Shown piece by piece: positions 15,571 to 23,956 of a DNA stretch of 64,000 bases. The stretch's first letter is position 1. The number at the start of each line of letters is the position of its first letter. The DNA comes from Streptomyces sp. GSL17-111 (lineage in GTDB: Bacteria > Actinomycetota > Actinomycetes > Streptomycetales > Streptomycetaceae). The translations under genes were made by a program, and so were the position numbers. Location: positions 2,970,001 to 3,034,000 of the forward strand of contig NZ_JBAJNS010000001.1 in NCBI RefSeq assembly GCF_037911585.1. Reading direction: 5' to 3'. Under the pieces are notes generated by a model. The model searched no databases, was not told the DNA's origin, and was given only the letters and a program-made list of their open reading frames with translations.

Positions 15571-16923
15571 ATGACCCCTCCTTCCCACCCCCGGACGCCC
15601 GCGATGGATGACGACTTCGACGACGCCCTCGCCCTGGCCAACGGCACGGCCGGGCTCGACGCCGCGCTGAGCCCCCGCCCCGGCGGCGCGTCCGGCGGCG
15701 GCCCGCCGGGCGCCGCGCCCGAGGGCGGCCGACCCTCCGGCGGCCCCTCCCGGCCCGCCGCCGTCAGCTGGGCGGAGGCCCGGACGGCGGCCCGGTACGC
15801 CGCCCGCCCCGGCGAGCCGGTCGAGCTGCCGCTGCCCGAGGCGCTGGGCCACGTGCTGGCCGAGCCCCTGCCCGCCCTCACCGACCTGCCCGCCTTCGAC
15901 ACCTCCGCCATGGACGGCTGGGCCGTCGCCGGCCCCGGACCGTGGGCGCTGGAGGACACCGGGCCCGGCGTCCTCGCCGGTGACACCCCCGAGCGGCTGC
16001 CCGACGGGCACGCGGTGGCCATCGCGACGGGCGCCCGCGTCCCCGAGGGCGCCACCGCCGTCCTGCGCAGCGAGCACGGCTTCGCGGGCGGCGGTCGGCT
16101 CACCGCGCCCGCCACCCCGCCGCACGGCGGCGACATCCGGCCGCGCGGCCAGGAGTGCCGCACGGGCGACCTGCTGCTGCCCGCCGGGGCCTTCGTCACC
16201 CCGGCCGTGCTGGGGCTCGCCGCCGCCGCCGGGTACGACCGGCTGACGCTGACCCGCCGCCCGCGCGCCGCGGTCCTCGTCCTCGGGGACGAGCTGCTGA
16301 CCGAGGGCGTCCCCGCCGACGGCCGGATCCGCGACGCGCTCGGCCCCCTCGTCGCCCCCTGGCTGGCGGAGCTGGGCGCGGACGTCGTCGCCACCCGGCA
16401 CCTGGGCGACAGCGCCTCGGCGCTGCGTGACGCACTCACCGGCGGCGACGCCGAGGTGCTCGTCACGACCGGATCGACGGCCGCCGGGCCCGTGGACCAC
16501 CTGCGCCCCGCGCTGCGGGAGCTCGGCGCGATGTTCGTCGTCGACGGCGTCGCCGTGCGGCCCGGTCATCCGATGCTGCTCGCGGCGCTCCCCGACGGGC
16601 GGCACGTCGTCGGGCTGCCCGGCAACCCGCTGGCCGCCGTCTCGGCGCTGCTGACGCTCGCCGACCCGCTGCTGCGCACCCTCGCCGACCGCGACCCGGA
16701 GGCGGGGCCCGGCCCGGCGCGGCTGGCCGAACGGGTGCAGGGCCACCCCGAGGACACCCGGCTCGTGCCCGTCTCCCACCGGCGCGGGACCGCGACGCCG
16801 CTGCGTTTCCACGGCCCGGCTATGCTCCGGGGGATCGCCTCGGCCACGGCCCTGGCGGTCATCCCGCCCGGCGGCGCCGGAGCGGGCGCCCCCGTCCATC
16901 TGCTCGGCCTGCCCCGGAACTGA
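15571..16923 (+). CDS. moeA: Molybdopterin molybdenumtransferase MoeA
   Basis: MoeA inserts molybdate into adenylated molybdopterin. After a low-complexity Gly/Pro N-terminus of about 60 residues, the MoeA domains follow: the PAFDTSAMDGWAVAG motif (about residues 108-122), IATGARVPEGATAV, an MPT-binding domain with LVLGDELLTEG, and GLPGNPLAAVSALL. The usual GGVS-type loop reads TTGSTAAGPVDHL, a departure from the common motif but with the acidic residue kept. It has 450 residues; an internal ATG at 15604 (MDDDFDDALALANG) is an alternative start that would trim 11 residues. It sits between mobA and a channel gene that starts 15 bases downstream. Confidence 0.88.
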   Translation: MTPPSHPRTPAMDDDFDDALALANGTAGLDAALSPRPGGASGGGPPGAAPEGGRPSGGPSRPAAVSWAEARTAARYAARPGEPVELPLPEALGHVLAEPLPALTDLPAFDTSAMDGWAVAGPGPWALEDTGPGVLAGDTPERLPDGHAVAIATGARVPEGATAVLRSEHGFAGGGRLTAPATPPHGGDIRPRGQECRTGDLLLPAGAFVTPAVLGLAAAAGYDRLTLTRRPRAAVLVLGDELLTEGVPADGRIRDALGPLVAPWLAELGADVVATRHLGDSASALRDALTGGDAEVLVTTGSTAAGPVDHLRPALRELGAMFVVDGVAVRPGHPMLLAALPDGRHVVGLPGNPLAAVSALLTLADPLLRTLADRDPEAGPGPARLAERVQGHPEDTRLVPVSHRRGTATPLRFHGPAMLRGIASATALAVIPPGGAGAGAPVHLLGLPRN

Positions 16924-16937
16924 CCGGTGACCCTTCC

Positions 16938-18119
16938 ATGAAGCTCGAGAACCCGCTCACGGCGCGCCGGAAGCGGATCGCCTACGCGGACGAGTACACC
17001 TTCCGGGTGCAACTCCCCCGGCAGCTCACCGGTCCGCTGCTCCAGGTGGCCAAGCGGCTGCTCATGGCCCACGTCGTGCTGCTGATAGCGGTCGCCGTCG
17101 TCTACCTCGACCGCGAGGGCTACGCGGACAACGCGGGCGGCGGCATCACCCTGCTCGACTCGGTGTACTACGTCACCGTGTCGCTCTCCACGACCGGCTA
17201 CGGCGACATCTATCCCACCTCCGACACCGCGCGGATGCTGACGACCTTCGTCATCACCCCGCTGCGCGTCGCTTTCCTGATCATCCTCGTCGGCACCTCG
17301 CTGGAGGTGCTGACCGAGCGCACCCGCCAGCAGTGGCGGCTGTCCCACTGGAGGTCCACCGTGCGCGACCACACGGTCATCGTCGGCTTCGGGACGAAGG
17401 GCCGCTCGGCGGCCGAGACGCTGCTCGCGGCCGGTGCGACGAAGGAGCAGATCGTCGTCGTGGACCCGAGCGCGAAGGTCATCGACGCGGCCAACGCCGA
17501 CGGGTTCGCCGGAGTCGTCGGCGACGCCACCCGTTCCAGCGTCCTGGAGCGGGCGCGCATCGACCGGGCCCGGCAGGTCGTCATCGCCACCCAGCGCGAC
17601 GACACGGCCGTCCTCGTGACGCTGACCGCGCGGCAGATCAACCGGCAGCTCAACATCGTCGCCTCCGTGCGGGAGGAGGAGAACGTGCCGCTGCTCAAGC
17701 AGTCCGGCGCGGACTCCGTGGTCACCAGCTCCGGCGCGGCCGGACGGCTGCTGGGCCTGTCCCTCATCAGCCCGAGCGCGGGCCAGGTCATGGAGGACCT
17801 CATCCAGACCGGCATCGGGATGACGCTGGCCGAACGCCCCGTCACCAAGGCCGAGGTCGGACGCTCGCCGCGCCAGTGCCCCGACCTCGTCCTCGCCGTC
17901 ATAAGGGGCCACCGGCTGCTGCACTTCGACGAGCCGGCCGCCGCCGCGCTCCAGCAGCAGGACCGCGTCGTCGTCATCCGCCGTTCGCAGGAGGAGCAGC
18001 CGGTGAGGAAGCTGCGCAAGGGCGACGAGGACGACACCGGCGAGCTGCGCAACCCGCCGAAGATGCAGCCCGCCGCCAAGCGGGACTGGCAGTCCCCCCG
18101 CGACGACCTCGGGCAGTGA
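16938..18119 (+). CDS. Potassium channel family protein with TrkA-N/RCK domain
   Basis: A two-helix K+ channel protein. Transmembrane helices lie at about 37-57 and 97-120, with a pore loop between them carrying the selectivity filter T85-T-G-Y-G-D90. A cytoplasmic TrkA-N (RCK) domain follows (VIVGFGTKGRSAAETLL, about 135-150), then a TrkA-C-like domain and a charged tail. The channel would be a tetramer gated by a ligand of the RCK domain such as NAD(H), nucleotides or Ca2+. The start is only 15 bases after moeA, so they are probably cotranscribed, although a functional link is not obvious. Confidence 0.9.
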   Translation: MKLENPLTARRKRIAYADEYTFRVQLPRQLTGPLLQVAKRLLMAHVVLLIAVAVVYLDREGYADNAGGGITLLDSVYYVTVSLSTTGYGDIYPTSDTARMLTTFVITPLRVAFLIILVGTSLEVLTERTRQQWRLSHWRSTVRDHTVIVGFGTKGRSAAETLLAAGATKEQIVVVDPSAKVIDAANADGFAGVVGDATRSSVLERARIDRARQVVIATQRDDTAVLVTLTARQINRQLNIVASVREEENVPLLKQSGADSVVTSSGAAGRLLGLSLISPSAGQVMEDLIQTGIGMTLAERPVTKAEVGRSPRQCPDLVLAVIRGHRLLHFDEPAAAALQQQDRVVVIRRSQEEQPVRKLRKGDEDDTGELRNPPKMQPAAKRDWQSPRDDLGQ

Positions 18120-18136
18120 CCGCCGTCAGCCCCGCC

Positions 18137-18739
18137 TCACACCGGCGGCTCGGGGTCGTACTGGATGCCCCTGCGCACCTCGCGCGCCCGCTCGGGGGAG
18201 GCGAGCCGCGCCACGAGGTGCAGGGCCATGTCGATCCCGGCCGACACCCCTGAGGCGGTGACGAGGTCGCCGTCGTCGACGAAGCGCTCGTCGGGCCGCA
18301 CCTCGACCGTCGGGTCCAGCTCCGCCAGCGTCGGCAGCGCCTGCCAGTACGTCGTTGCCCGCCGCCCCGCCAGCAGCCCCGCCGCCGCGTAGACGAGGGC
18401 GCCCGTGCACACGCTCGTCAGCAGCGGCACGGTCGCGCGCTGCTCCCGGAGCCAGGCCAGGTGCTCCTCGTCCTTGAGCATCGTCCGCGTGCCGTCGCCG
18501 CCGGGGTACAGCAGCACGTCGAGCGGGGGCGCGTCGGCCAGGGCGTGGTGCGCCTGGACCGTCAGGCCCTTGGCACAGGTCACCGCGCCGCCCTCCTCCG
18601 AGAAGGTGAACACCTCCCAGCCGTCCTCCGGATAGATCCGCGTCCAGTGGGACAGCACCTCCCACGGTCCGAAGGCGTCGAGTTCCTCCACCTCGGGGAA
18701 CAGCAGGATGCCGATGCGGCGTGTCGTCTCTTCGCTCAT
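18137..18739 (-). CDS. DJ-1/PfpI-superfamily protein (isonitrile hydratase-like)
   Basis: A 200-residue class I glutamine-amidotransferase-like fold. The nucleophile elbow has Cys111 in LLTSVCTGALVYAAAGLL, the acidic partner lies in FPEVEELDAFGPWEVL, and GVSAGIDMALHLVAR is the later helix. This set of motifs is closest to isonitrile hydratase and to the sensor half of GlxA-type AraC regulators, but no DNA-binding domain follows. The reaction is therefore uncertain. In-frame ATG codons at 18739, 18748 and 18751 are all possible. It is convergent with the channel gene. Confidence 0.8.
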   Translation of the reverse strand: MSEETTRRIGILLFPEVEELDAFGPWEVLSHWTRIYPEDGWEVFTFSEEGGAVTCAKGLTVQAHHALADAPPLDVLLYPGGDGTRTMLKDEEHLAWLREQRATVPLLTSVCTGALVYAAAGLLAGRRATTYWQALPTLAELDPTVEVRPDERFVDDGDLVTASGVSAGIDMALHLVARLASPERAREVRRGIQYDPEPPV

Positions 18740-18866
18740 ACCCGCCATCATGCCGGGCGGCGCTCCGCGACCCGGCGGGCCCGCCGTCGCGGAACACCAC
18801 CCGGGTGACCACGAGTCCGTCGGCGACCCGACACGTCGCGATCACCGGACCGCCGCGCGCAGACGG

Positions 18867-18872
18867 TAGCGT
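18867..18872 (+). promoter_or_regulatory. Candidate -10 for a leaderless quinone oxidoreductase gene
   Basis: TAGCGT is followed by seven bases and the ATG at 18880, so the transcript would start at the initiation codon; no ribosome binding site is present. Confidence 0.55.
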
Positions 18873-18879
18873 CGTGCCC

Positions 18880-19857
18880 ATGCGTGCGATCACGATTCCC
18901 GAACCCGGTGGTCCCGAGGCGCTGGTGTGGGCCGAGGTGCCCGATCCCGAAGCGGGCGAGGGGGAGGTGCTGATCGACGTGGCCGCCGCGGCCGTCAACC
19001 GCGCCGACCTGTTGCAGCGTCAGGGCCTCTACCCGCCGCCTGAGGGAGCGTCACCCTACCCCGGTCTGGAGTGCTCCGGGCGGATCGCCGCCGTCGGGCC
19101 GGGTGTCGTGGGGTGGGCCGTGGGCGACGAGGTGTGCGCGCTGCTGAGCGGCGGCGGGTACGCCGAACGCGTCGCGGTGCCCGCCGGACAGGTGCTGCCG
19201 GTTCCCGAGGGCGTCGACCTCGTGACGGCGGCGGCGCTGCCGGAGGTGACCGCCACCGTGTGGTCCAACGTCTTCATGGTCGGCAACCTGCGGCCGGGCG
19301 AGGTCTTCCTGGTGCACGGCGGGGCCAGCGGCATCGGCACCATGGCCGTCCAGCTCGCCAAGGCGGTCGGCGCGAGGGTGGCCGTGACCGCCGGGACGAA
19401 GGAGAAACTGGCGCGCTGCGCCGAGCTGGGTGCCGATATCCTCGTCAACTACCGGGAGCAGGACTTCACCGAAGAGGTGAAGGCGGCGACGGACGGCCAC
19501 GGCGCCGACGTCATCCTCGACATCATGGGCGCCAAGTACCTGAAGCCGAACGTGGCGGCGCTCGCCGTCAGCGGGCGCATCGTGGTCATCGGGATGCAGG
19601 GCGGCGTCAAGGGCGAGCTGAACCTCGGCGCGCTCCTCGCCAAGCGTGGGGCGATCGCGGCGACGAGCCTGCGCGGCCGTCCCGTCGCGGAGAAGGCGAC
19701 GATCGTGGCGGCCGTCCGCGAGCACGTCTGGCCGCTCATCGGCAGCGGCCGGGTGCGGCCCGTCGTGGACCGCACCGTGCCGCTGGCGGACGCCGCCGAG
19801 GGCCACCGGGTGCTGGAGGGCGGCGAGCACGTCGGGAAGGTCGTGCTGGTGAGGTGA
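18880..19857 (+). CDS. NAD(P)H-quinone oxidoreductase, zinc-free MDR family (PIG3-like)
   Basis: A 325-residue medium-chain dehydrogenase/reductase. The GroES-like N-terminal domain has AAAVNRADLLQRQGLYPPP, the signature of the quinone oxidoreductase PIG3 branch. The Rossmann domain has FLVHGGASGIGTMAVQLA (NADPH-binding) and ends in GGEHVGKVVLVR. Catalytic-zinc ligands are absent, as expected. It should reduce quinones with NADPH in the cytoplasm, probably in detoxification. It is a single-gene unit from an apparently leaderless promoter. Confidence 0.93.
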   Translation: MRAITIPEPGGPEALVWAEVPDPEAGEGEVLIDVAAAAVNRADLLQRQGLYPPPEGASPYPGLECSGRIAAVGPGVVGWAVGDEVCALLSGGGYAERVAVPAGQVLPVPEGVDLVTAAALPEVTATVWSNVFMVGNLRPGEVFLVHGGASGIGTMAVQLAKAVGARVAVTAGTKEKLARCAELGADILVNYREQDFTEEVKAATDGHGADVILDIMGAKYLKPNVAALAVSGRIVVIGMQGGVKGELNLGALLAKRGAIAATSLRGRPVAEKATIVAAVREHVWPLIGSGRVRPVVDRTVPLADAAEGHRVLEGGEHVGKVVLVR

Positions 19858-20172
19858 GGGGGAGCCGATGGTGCCCGAGGCGCGTCGCGGGCCGAAAGGG
19901 GCGCGCATGTGGGTGCGTGCGCCGGGGCACACGCCCCTGGAGCGACGGGAACGCACGCCGTCGGAAAGCGGCTTCACGTCACGCGGTCGTCACTGAGCGT
20001 GGAAGTTCCCGCCCAAGGTGCCGGACGTGAGCCGACGTGTGACGCTGGTCACTGGTCAGTGTGAAGGGCGGGCTCACCGAGCCGAAAGGGCTGCATGGGC
20101 TGCAGGGGGCGCACGGACCTCATGGGATGTACGGGACGTATGGGACGCACGGGGCGAGAGGGGAGTCACGCA
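19858..20172. other. Intergenic region with a small hairpin and degenerate tandem repeats
   Basis: About 315 bases with no credible gene. A small inverted repeat CACTG-GT-CAGTG lies at 20050-20061. From about 20094 to 20160 there are imperfect 8-10 base units of the form TGGGACGYAY. The right end holds the GAGGGGAG ribosome binding site of the next gene. Confidence 0.5.
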
Positions 20173-20766
20173 GTGAAAGCGCACGCCGTGGGCCTGCTGG
20201 TCGGTGCCGCCGTCCTGCTGCCCGTCCCCGCCCTCGCCGAGAGCCCGGGCCCCGGCCAGGAGGCGGAGCCGAGCCGACCTCCGGGCTGGGTCCTCCCCGA
20301 GGAGGACGGCTACCGCTTCTCCCCCGAGCCGGGGGTGGGCCCCGACGGGCCCCGACCACCCGGGCACGTGTCGCCCTCGCCGACGGCACCCGAGCCCACC
20401 GGCACGCCGTCCGGTTCCCCCTCAACCGATCCCGGCAGCCCGTCACCGAGCGCGCCCGAGCCCGCCTCGCCCGCGCCCGAGGAGCAGCCCGCCGCCGACC
20501 GGAGCCCCGCGCCCCAGACGGTGTCCCGGGCGCCGGCCCACCCGTGGGTCCCGCTGCCGGAGCGGCCCGCGGAGACCTTCGGCACCTACGACCTCTACGC
20601 CGACTACGCGGAGGAGGCCGAATCCGCCGACGGGACCGCCCCCGTCCGGCAGGCCGCCGCCCCGCCCGTCGGCGGACCCGTCCTGCCCGTCCTCTCCCTC
20701 GGCGCCGGCATGGCCTCGGTGGGCCTCGGCCTGGCCTTCCTCGGCCTGCGGCTGCGTCGGCGGTAG
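20173..20766 (+). CDS. Secreted Pro-rich wall-spanning protein with C-terminal membrane anchor
   Basis: Unrecognised family. The GTG at 20173 follows GAGGGGAG and gives a clean signal peptide (HAVGLLVGAAVLLPVPALAES). The middle, about residues 25-150, is rich in Pro, Ser, Glu and Thr and suited to crossing the wall. Near the C-terminus a hydrophobic helix (GPVLPVLSLGAGMASVGLGLAFLGLRL) is followed by RRR, so the C-terminus stays in the membrane. The layout is that of a wall-spanning surface or adaptor protein. No catalytic motif is seen. Total length is 197 residues. It is followed 39 bases later by the Bpa gene; a functional link is not evident. Confidence 0.7.
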   Translation: MKAHAVGLLVGAAVLLPVPALAESPGPGQEAEPSRPPGWVLPEEDGYRFSPEPGVGPDGPRPPGHVSPSPTAPEPTGTPSGSPSTDPGSPSPSAPEPASPAPEEQPAADRSPAPQTVSRAPAHPWVPLPERPAETFGTYDLYADYAEEAESADGTAPVRQAAAPPVGGPVLPVLSLGAGMASVGLGLAFLGLRLRRR

Positions 20767-20805
20767 CGCCCCCGGAAGCCTGCGGACGCCGTGCAGAATG
20801 GACCC

Positions 20806-21354
20806 ATGACACAGCCGACGAACGAACAGCCGCAAGACCGTTCACACGTCCTGGTGGTCGGCCCGGACGGCATGGCGCTCAGCACCCCCGGCGGCGGCGA
20901 GGGCGACGAGGAGTCGCGCGAGGTACCCATCACGGAGATGGTCGAGCAGCCCGCGAAGGTCATGCGCATCGGCAGCATGATCAAGCAGCTTCTCGAAGAG
21001 GTGAAGGCCGCCCCGCTCGACGAGGCGAGCCGCGCCCGGCTGAAGGAGATCCACCACAGCTCCGTCAAGGAGCTGGAGGACGGGCTCGCGCCGGAGCTCA
21101 TCGAGGAGCTCGAGCGCATCTCGCTCCCCTTCACCGACGACGTGGTGCCGAGCGACGCCGAGCTGCGCATCGCGCAGGCCCAGCTCGTCGGATGGCTCGA
21201 AGGGCTCTTCCACGGCATCCAGACGGCCCTGTTCGCCCAGCAGATGGCCGCCCGCGCGCAGCTGGAGCAGATGCGGCGCGCCCTGCCGCCCGGCGCCGTG
21301 CCCGAGGACGCCGCCGAGCGCGGCCCCGGACGCTCCGGCGGCCCCTACCTCTGA
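20806..21354 (+). CDS. bpa: Bacterial proteasome activator Bpa
   Basis: A 182-residue protein of the DUF2587/Bpa family, which forms dodecameric rings that open the 20S proteasome gate without ATP and feed it unfolded proteins such as HspR. The conserved helical core runs from about residue 40 to 150 (EQPAKVMRIGSMIKQLLEEVKAAPLD..., LVGWLEGLFHGIQTALFAQQM). The C-terminus ends in Tyr-Leu (GGPYL), the HbYX-like tail that docks into the proteasome. The ATG at 20806 gives the family's usual short disordered N-terminus. It is convergent with the second bkd operon and separated from it by two hairpins. Confidence 0.92.
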   Translation: MTQPTNEQPQDRSHVLVVGPDGMALSTPGGGEGDEESREVPITEMVEQPAKVMRIGSMIKQLLEEVKAAPLDEASRARLKEIHHSSVKELEDGLAPELIEELERISLPFTDDVVPSDAELRIAQAQLVGWLEGLFHGIQTALFAQQMAARAQLEQMRRALPPGAVPEDAAERGPGRSGGPYL

Positions 21355-21367
21355 CGCTCTGACGCGG

Positions 21368-21391
21368 CCGACGGCCACCCCCGGCCGTCGG
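21368..21391. terminator. Hairpin after bpa
   Basis: A 9-bp perfect inverted repeat (CCGACGGCC at 21368-21376, GGCCGTCGG at 21383-21391), 14 bases past the bpa stop. Confidence 0.6.
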
Positions 21392-21420
21392 CGCCCCGAG
21401 CCGTCCACGGCCCGAACCGC

Positions 21421-21458
21421 CCGCAGCCCGCCCCCGATGGTCCGGGGACGGGCTGCGG
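21421..21458. terminator. Hairpin after the second bkd operon
   Basis: A 16-bp stem with one mismatch (21421-21436 against 21443-21458) just downstream of the minus-strand E2 stop. With the preceding hairpin it separates two convergent units. Confidence 0.7.
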
Positions 21459-21476
21459 TGCGGGGTGCGCCGGGGC

Positions 21477-22940
21477 TCAGCCCCAGGTGATGAGGCGCTT
21501 GGGGCGCTCCAGGACGGCCGCCACGTCCGCCAGCACGCGGGAGCCCAGCTCGCCGTCGACCAGCCGGTGGTCGAAGGACAGGGCCAGCGTGGTGACGTGC
21601 CGGGGCTTGACCTTCCCCTTGTGGACCCACGGCTGGAGCTTGACCGCGCCGAAGGCGAGGATCGCGGACTCCCCGCGGTTCAGGATCGGGGTGCCGGTGT
21701 CGACGCCGAACACGCCGACGTTGGTGATCGTCACCGTGCCGCCCTGCATGTCGCCGGGGGACGTCTTGCCCTCGCGTGCCGTGGCGATCAGCTCACCGAG
21801 CGCCCGCGACAGCTCCGGCAGGGTCTTGGCCTGCGCGTCCTTGATGTTCGGCACGATCAGGCCGCGCGGGGTGGCGGCGGCGATGCCCAGGTTGACGTAG
21901 TCCTTGTAGACGATCTCCTGGTTCGCCTCGTCCCACGTCGCGTTGACGTCCGGGTGGCGGCGGATCGCCGTCAGCAGGGCCTTGGCGACGATCAGCAGCG
22001 GGTTGACCCGCAGCCCCGCCATGTCCGGGTCCTGCTTGAGCTCCTCGACGAGCCGCATCGTGCGGGTGACGTCGACCGTGACGAACTCCGTCACGTGCGG
22101 CGCGGTGAACGCGCTGGAGACCATCGCCGCCGCCGTCGCCTTGCGGACGCCCTTGACCGGCACCCGGCGCTCCCGGATGGCGGCCATGGACTGCGGCTCC
22201 ACGGCGGGGGCCGCAGCGGGCTCGGCCGCGGCCTGTGCGGGCGCCGCCGCCGGGGCCTCGGCCTGCGCCGGCGGTGCCGCCGCCGCGTGCACGTCGTCCC
22301 GGGTGATGGTGCCCTCGGGCCCGGTGGGGGTGACGCGGGCCAGATCCACGCCCAGGTCCTTGGCCAGCTTGCGCACCGGCGGCTTGGCCAGCGGACGGGT
22401 GGCGGCCGGGGCCGTCGGCGCGTCCGGGGCGGGCGCCCCGGGGACGGTGCCGTTCAGCTCGGCCTGGAGCGCGTCGGCCGCGCCCTGCTCCGGCACGGCC
22501 GCCGCCTGCTTGCGGGGCCGCCGCTTGGTGGACGAGGCGGACACCCCGTAGCCGACGAGCACCGGCTGCCGCTTGCCCTCCTCCGGCGCCTCCTCGGCGG
22601 GCTCGGCCGGTGCTGCCGGAGCGGCCGGTGCGGCGGGCTCGGCTGCGGGTGCGGCCGGGGCGGCCTGGGCCGGGCCCGCCGACGGGTCGGTGTCGACGGT
22701 GATGATCGACGTCCCGACGTCCACCGTCGTGCCCTCGCCGAAGTGCAGCTCGCTGACCGTCCCGGTGAAGGGGATGGGCAGCTCGACGGCGGCCTTGGCC
22801 GTCTCGACCTCGCACACGACCTGGCCGTCGGTCACCGCGTCACCGGGCTTGACGTGCCAGGACAGGATCTCCGCCTCGGTCAGGCCCTCGCCCACGTCGG
22901 GCATCTTGAACTCGCGGAAGCGCTGCGCGTTCGCAGTCAT
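21477..22940 (-). CDS. 2-oxoacid dehydrogenase E2 (dihydrolipoyl acyltransferase), second copy
   Basis: A 487-residue E2. The lipoyl domain has the modified Lys49 in EVETAKAAVELP. A long Ala/Pro/Glu-rich flexible linker (about 90-130) follows, then a subunit-binding domain (PPVRKLAKDLGVDLARV...GTITRDDVH), a second Ala-rich linker, and the catalytic domain with DHRLVDGELG. The HRLVDG form matches the DHRxxDG consensus. The ATG at 22940 has GAGGAG ten bases upstream; an in-frame GTG six bases before it is possible. It is the last gene of an E1a-E1b-E2 operon paralogous to the one at 9-12.6 kb. The expected substrates are branched-chain 2-oxoacids. Confidence 0.92.
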   Translation of the reverse strand: MTANAQRFREFKMPDVGEGLTEAEILSWHVKPGDAVTDGQVVCEVETAKAAVELPIPFTGTVSELHFGEGTTVDVGTSIITVDTDPSAGPAQAAPAAPAAEPAAPAAPAAPAEPAEEAPEEGKRQPVLVGYGVSASSTKRRPRKQAAAVPEQGAADALQAELNGTVPGAPAPDAPTAPAATRPLAKPPVRKLAKDLGVDLARVTPTGPEGTITRDDVHAAAAPPAQAEAPAAAPAQAAAEPAAAPAVEPQSMAAIRERRVPVKGVRKATAAAMVSSAFTAPHVTEFVTVDVTRTMRLVEELKQDPDMAGLRVNPLLIVAKALLTAIRRHPDVNATWDEANQEIVYKDYVNLGIAAATPRGLIVPNIKDAQAKTLPELSRALGELIATAREGKTSPGDMQGGTVTITNVGVFGVDTGTPILNRGESAILAFGAVKLQPWVHKGKVKPRHVTTLALSFDHRLVDGELGSRVLADVAAVLERPKRLITWG

Positions 22941-22965
22941 CGTCACGACTCTCCTCAGCCCCTGC

Positions 22966-23955
22966 TCAGTACGCCAGGGAGCGGTCGACGGCGTCGAGCA
23001 CCCGGTCCAGGCCCGGCAGGTACTCCTCCTCCAGGCGGGCCGGCGGGTACGGCGCGTGGAAACCGCCCACCCGCAGGACCGGCGACTCCAGGTGGTAGAA
23101 GCACCGCTCGGTGATCCGGGCGGCGATCTCCGCACCGGAGCCGTAGAACACCGGCGCCTCGTGCACCACCACCAGCCGACCGGTCTTCTCCACCGACCGC
23201 TGGACGGTGTCGAAGTCGATCGGCGACATGGAGCGCAGGTCGACGACCTCCAGCGAGCGGCCCTCCTCCTCGGCCGCCGCCGCGGCCTCCAGGCAGGTCT
23301 TCACCATCGGGCCGTAGGCCACCAGGGTGAGGTCCGTGCCCGTGCGGGCGACGTGCGCCTCGTGCAGCGGGGCGGGGATGGCGGAGGTGTCGACGACCCC
23401 CTTGTCCCAGTAGCGCCGCTTGGGCTCGAAGAAGATCACCGGGTCGTCGGACTCGATCGCCTGGCGCATCATCCAGTACGCGTCGTTCGCGTTCGACGGC
23501 GAGACGCACTTGAGGCCCGCGACGTGCGCGAACAGCGCCTCCGGCGACTCGCTGTGGTGCTCCACCGCGCCGATGCCGCCGCCGTAGGGGATGCGGATGA
23601 CGACCGGCATCTTCACCTTGCCGAGCGCACGGGCGTGCATCTTGGCGAGCTGGGTGACGATCTGGTCGTACGCGGGGAAGACGAACCCGTCGAACTGGAT
23701 CTCGACCACCGGCCGGTAGCCGCGCAGGGCCAGGCCGATCGCGGTGCCGACGATGCCCGACTCGGCGAGCGGGGTGTCGATGACGCGGTCCTCGCCGAAG
23801 TCCTTCTGGAGCCCGTCCGTGACGCGGAAGACGCCACCGAGCTTGCCGACGTCCTCGCCCATGACCAGGACCTTGGGGTCGGCCTCCAGGGAGGCCCGCA
23901 GCGACTCGTTGATCGCCTTCGCGACGGGCAGCTGGCCCGAACTCTTGGCAGCCAT
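22966..23955 (-). CDS. 2-oxoacid dehydrogenase E1 beta subunit, second copy
   Basis: A 329-residue transketolase-like beta subunit with MGEDVGKLGGVFRVTDGL, TPLAESGIVGTAIGLAL, IPYGGGIGAVEHHSESPEALF and a C-terminal VVHEAPVFYGSGAEIAARI segment. It lacks the Ala/Arg leader of the paralogue at 10212-11270 but is otherwise closely similar. It starts one base after the E1 alpha stop and ends 25 bases before the E2 start. The conserved beta-subunit residues are present, so both E1 enzymes of the window look active. Confidence 0.93.
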   Translation of the reverse strand: MAAKSSGQLPVAKAINESLRASLEADPKVLVMGEDVGKLGGVFRVTDGLQKDFGEDRVIDTPLAESGIVGTAIGLALRGYRPVVEIQFDGFVFPAYDQIVTQLAKMHARALGKVKMPVVIRIPYGGGIGAVEHHSESPEALFAHVAGLKCVSPSNANDAYWMMRQAIESDDPVIFFEPKRRYWDKGVVDTSAIPAPLHEAHVARTGTDLTLVAYGPMVKTCLEAAAAAEEEGRSLEVVDLRSMSPIDFDTVQRSVEKTGRLVVVHEAPVFYGSGAEIAARITERCFYHLESPVLRVGGFHAPYPPARLEEEYLPGLDRVLDAVDRSLAY

Positions 23956-23956
23956 G

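Noticed and set aside
14670..16466. Open frame of 598 residues on the minus strand opposite mobA/moeA
   Set aside because: Composition is typical of the antisense of GC-rich genes, and the plus strand has clear MobA and MoeA motifs.
20061..21362. 433-residue plus-strand frame over the secreted protein and Bpa genes
   Set aside because: Arg/Pro-dominated out-of-frame translation; Bpa and the signal-peptide protein are clearly in the other frame.
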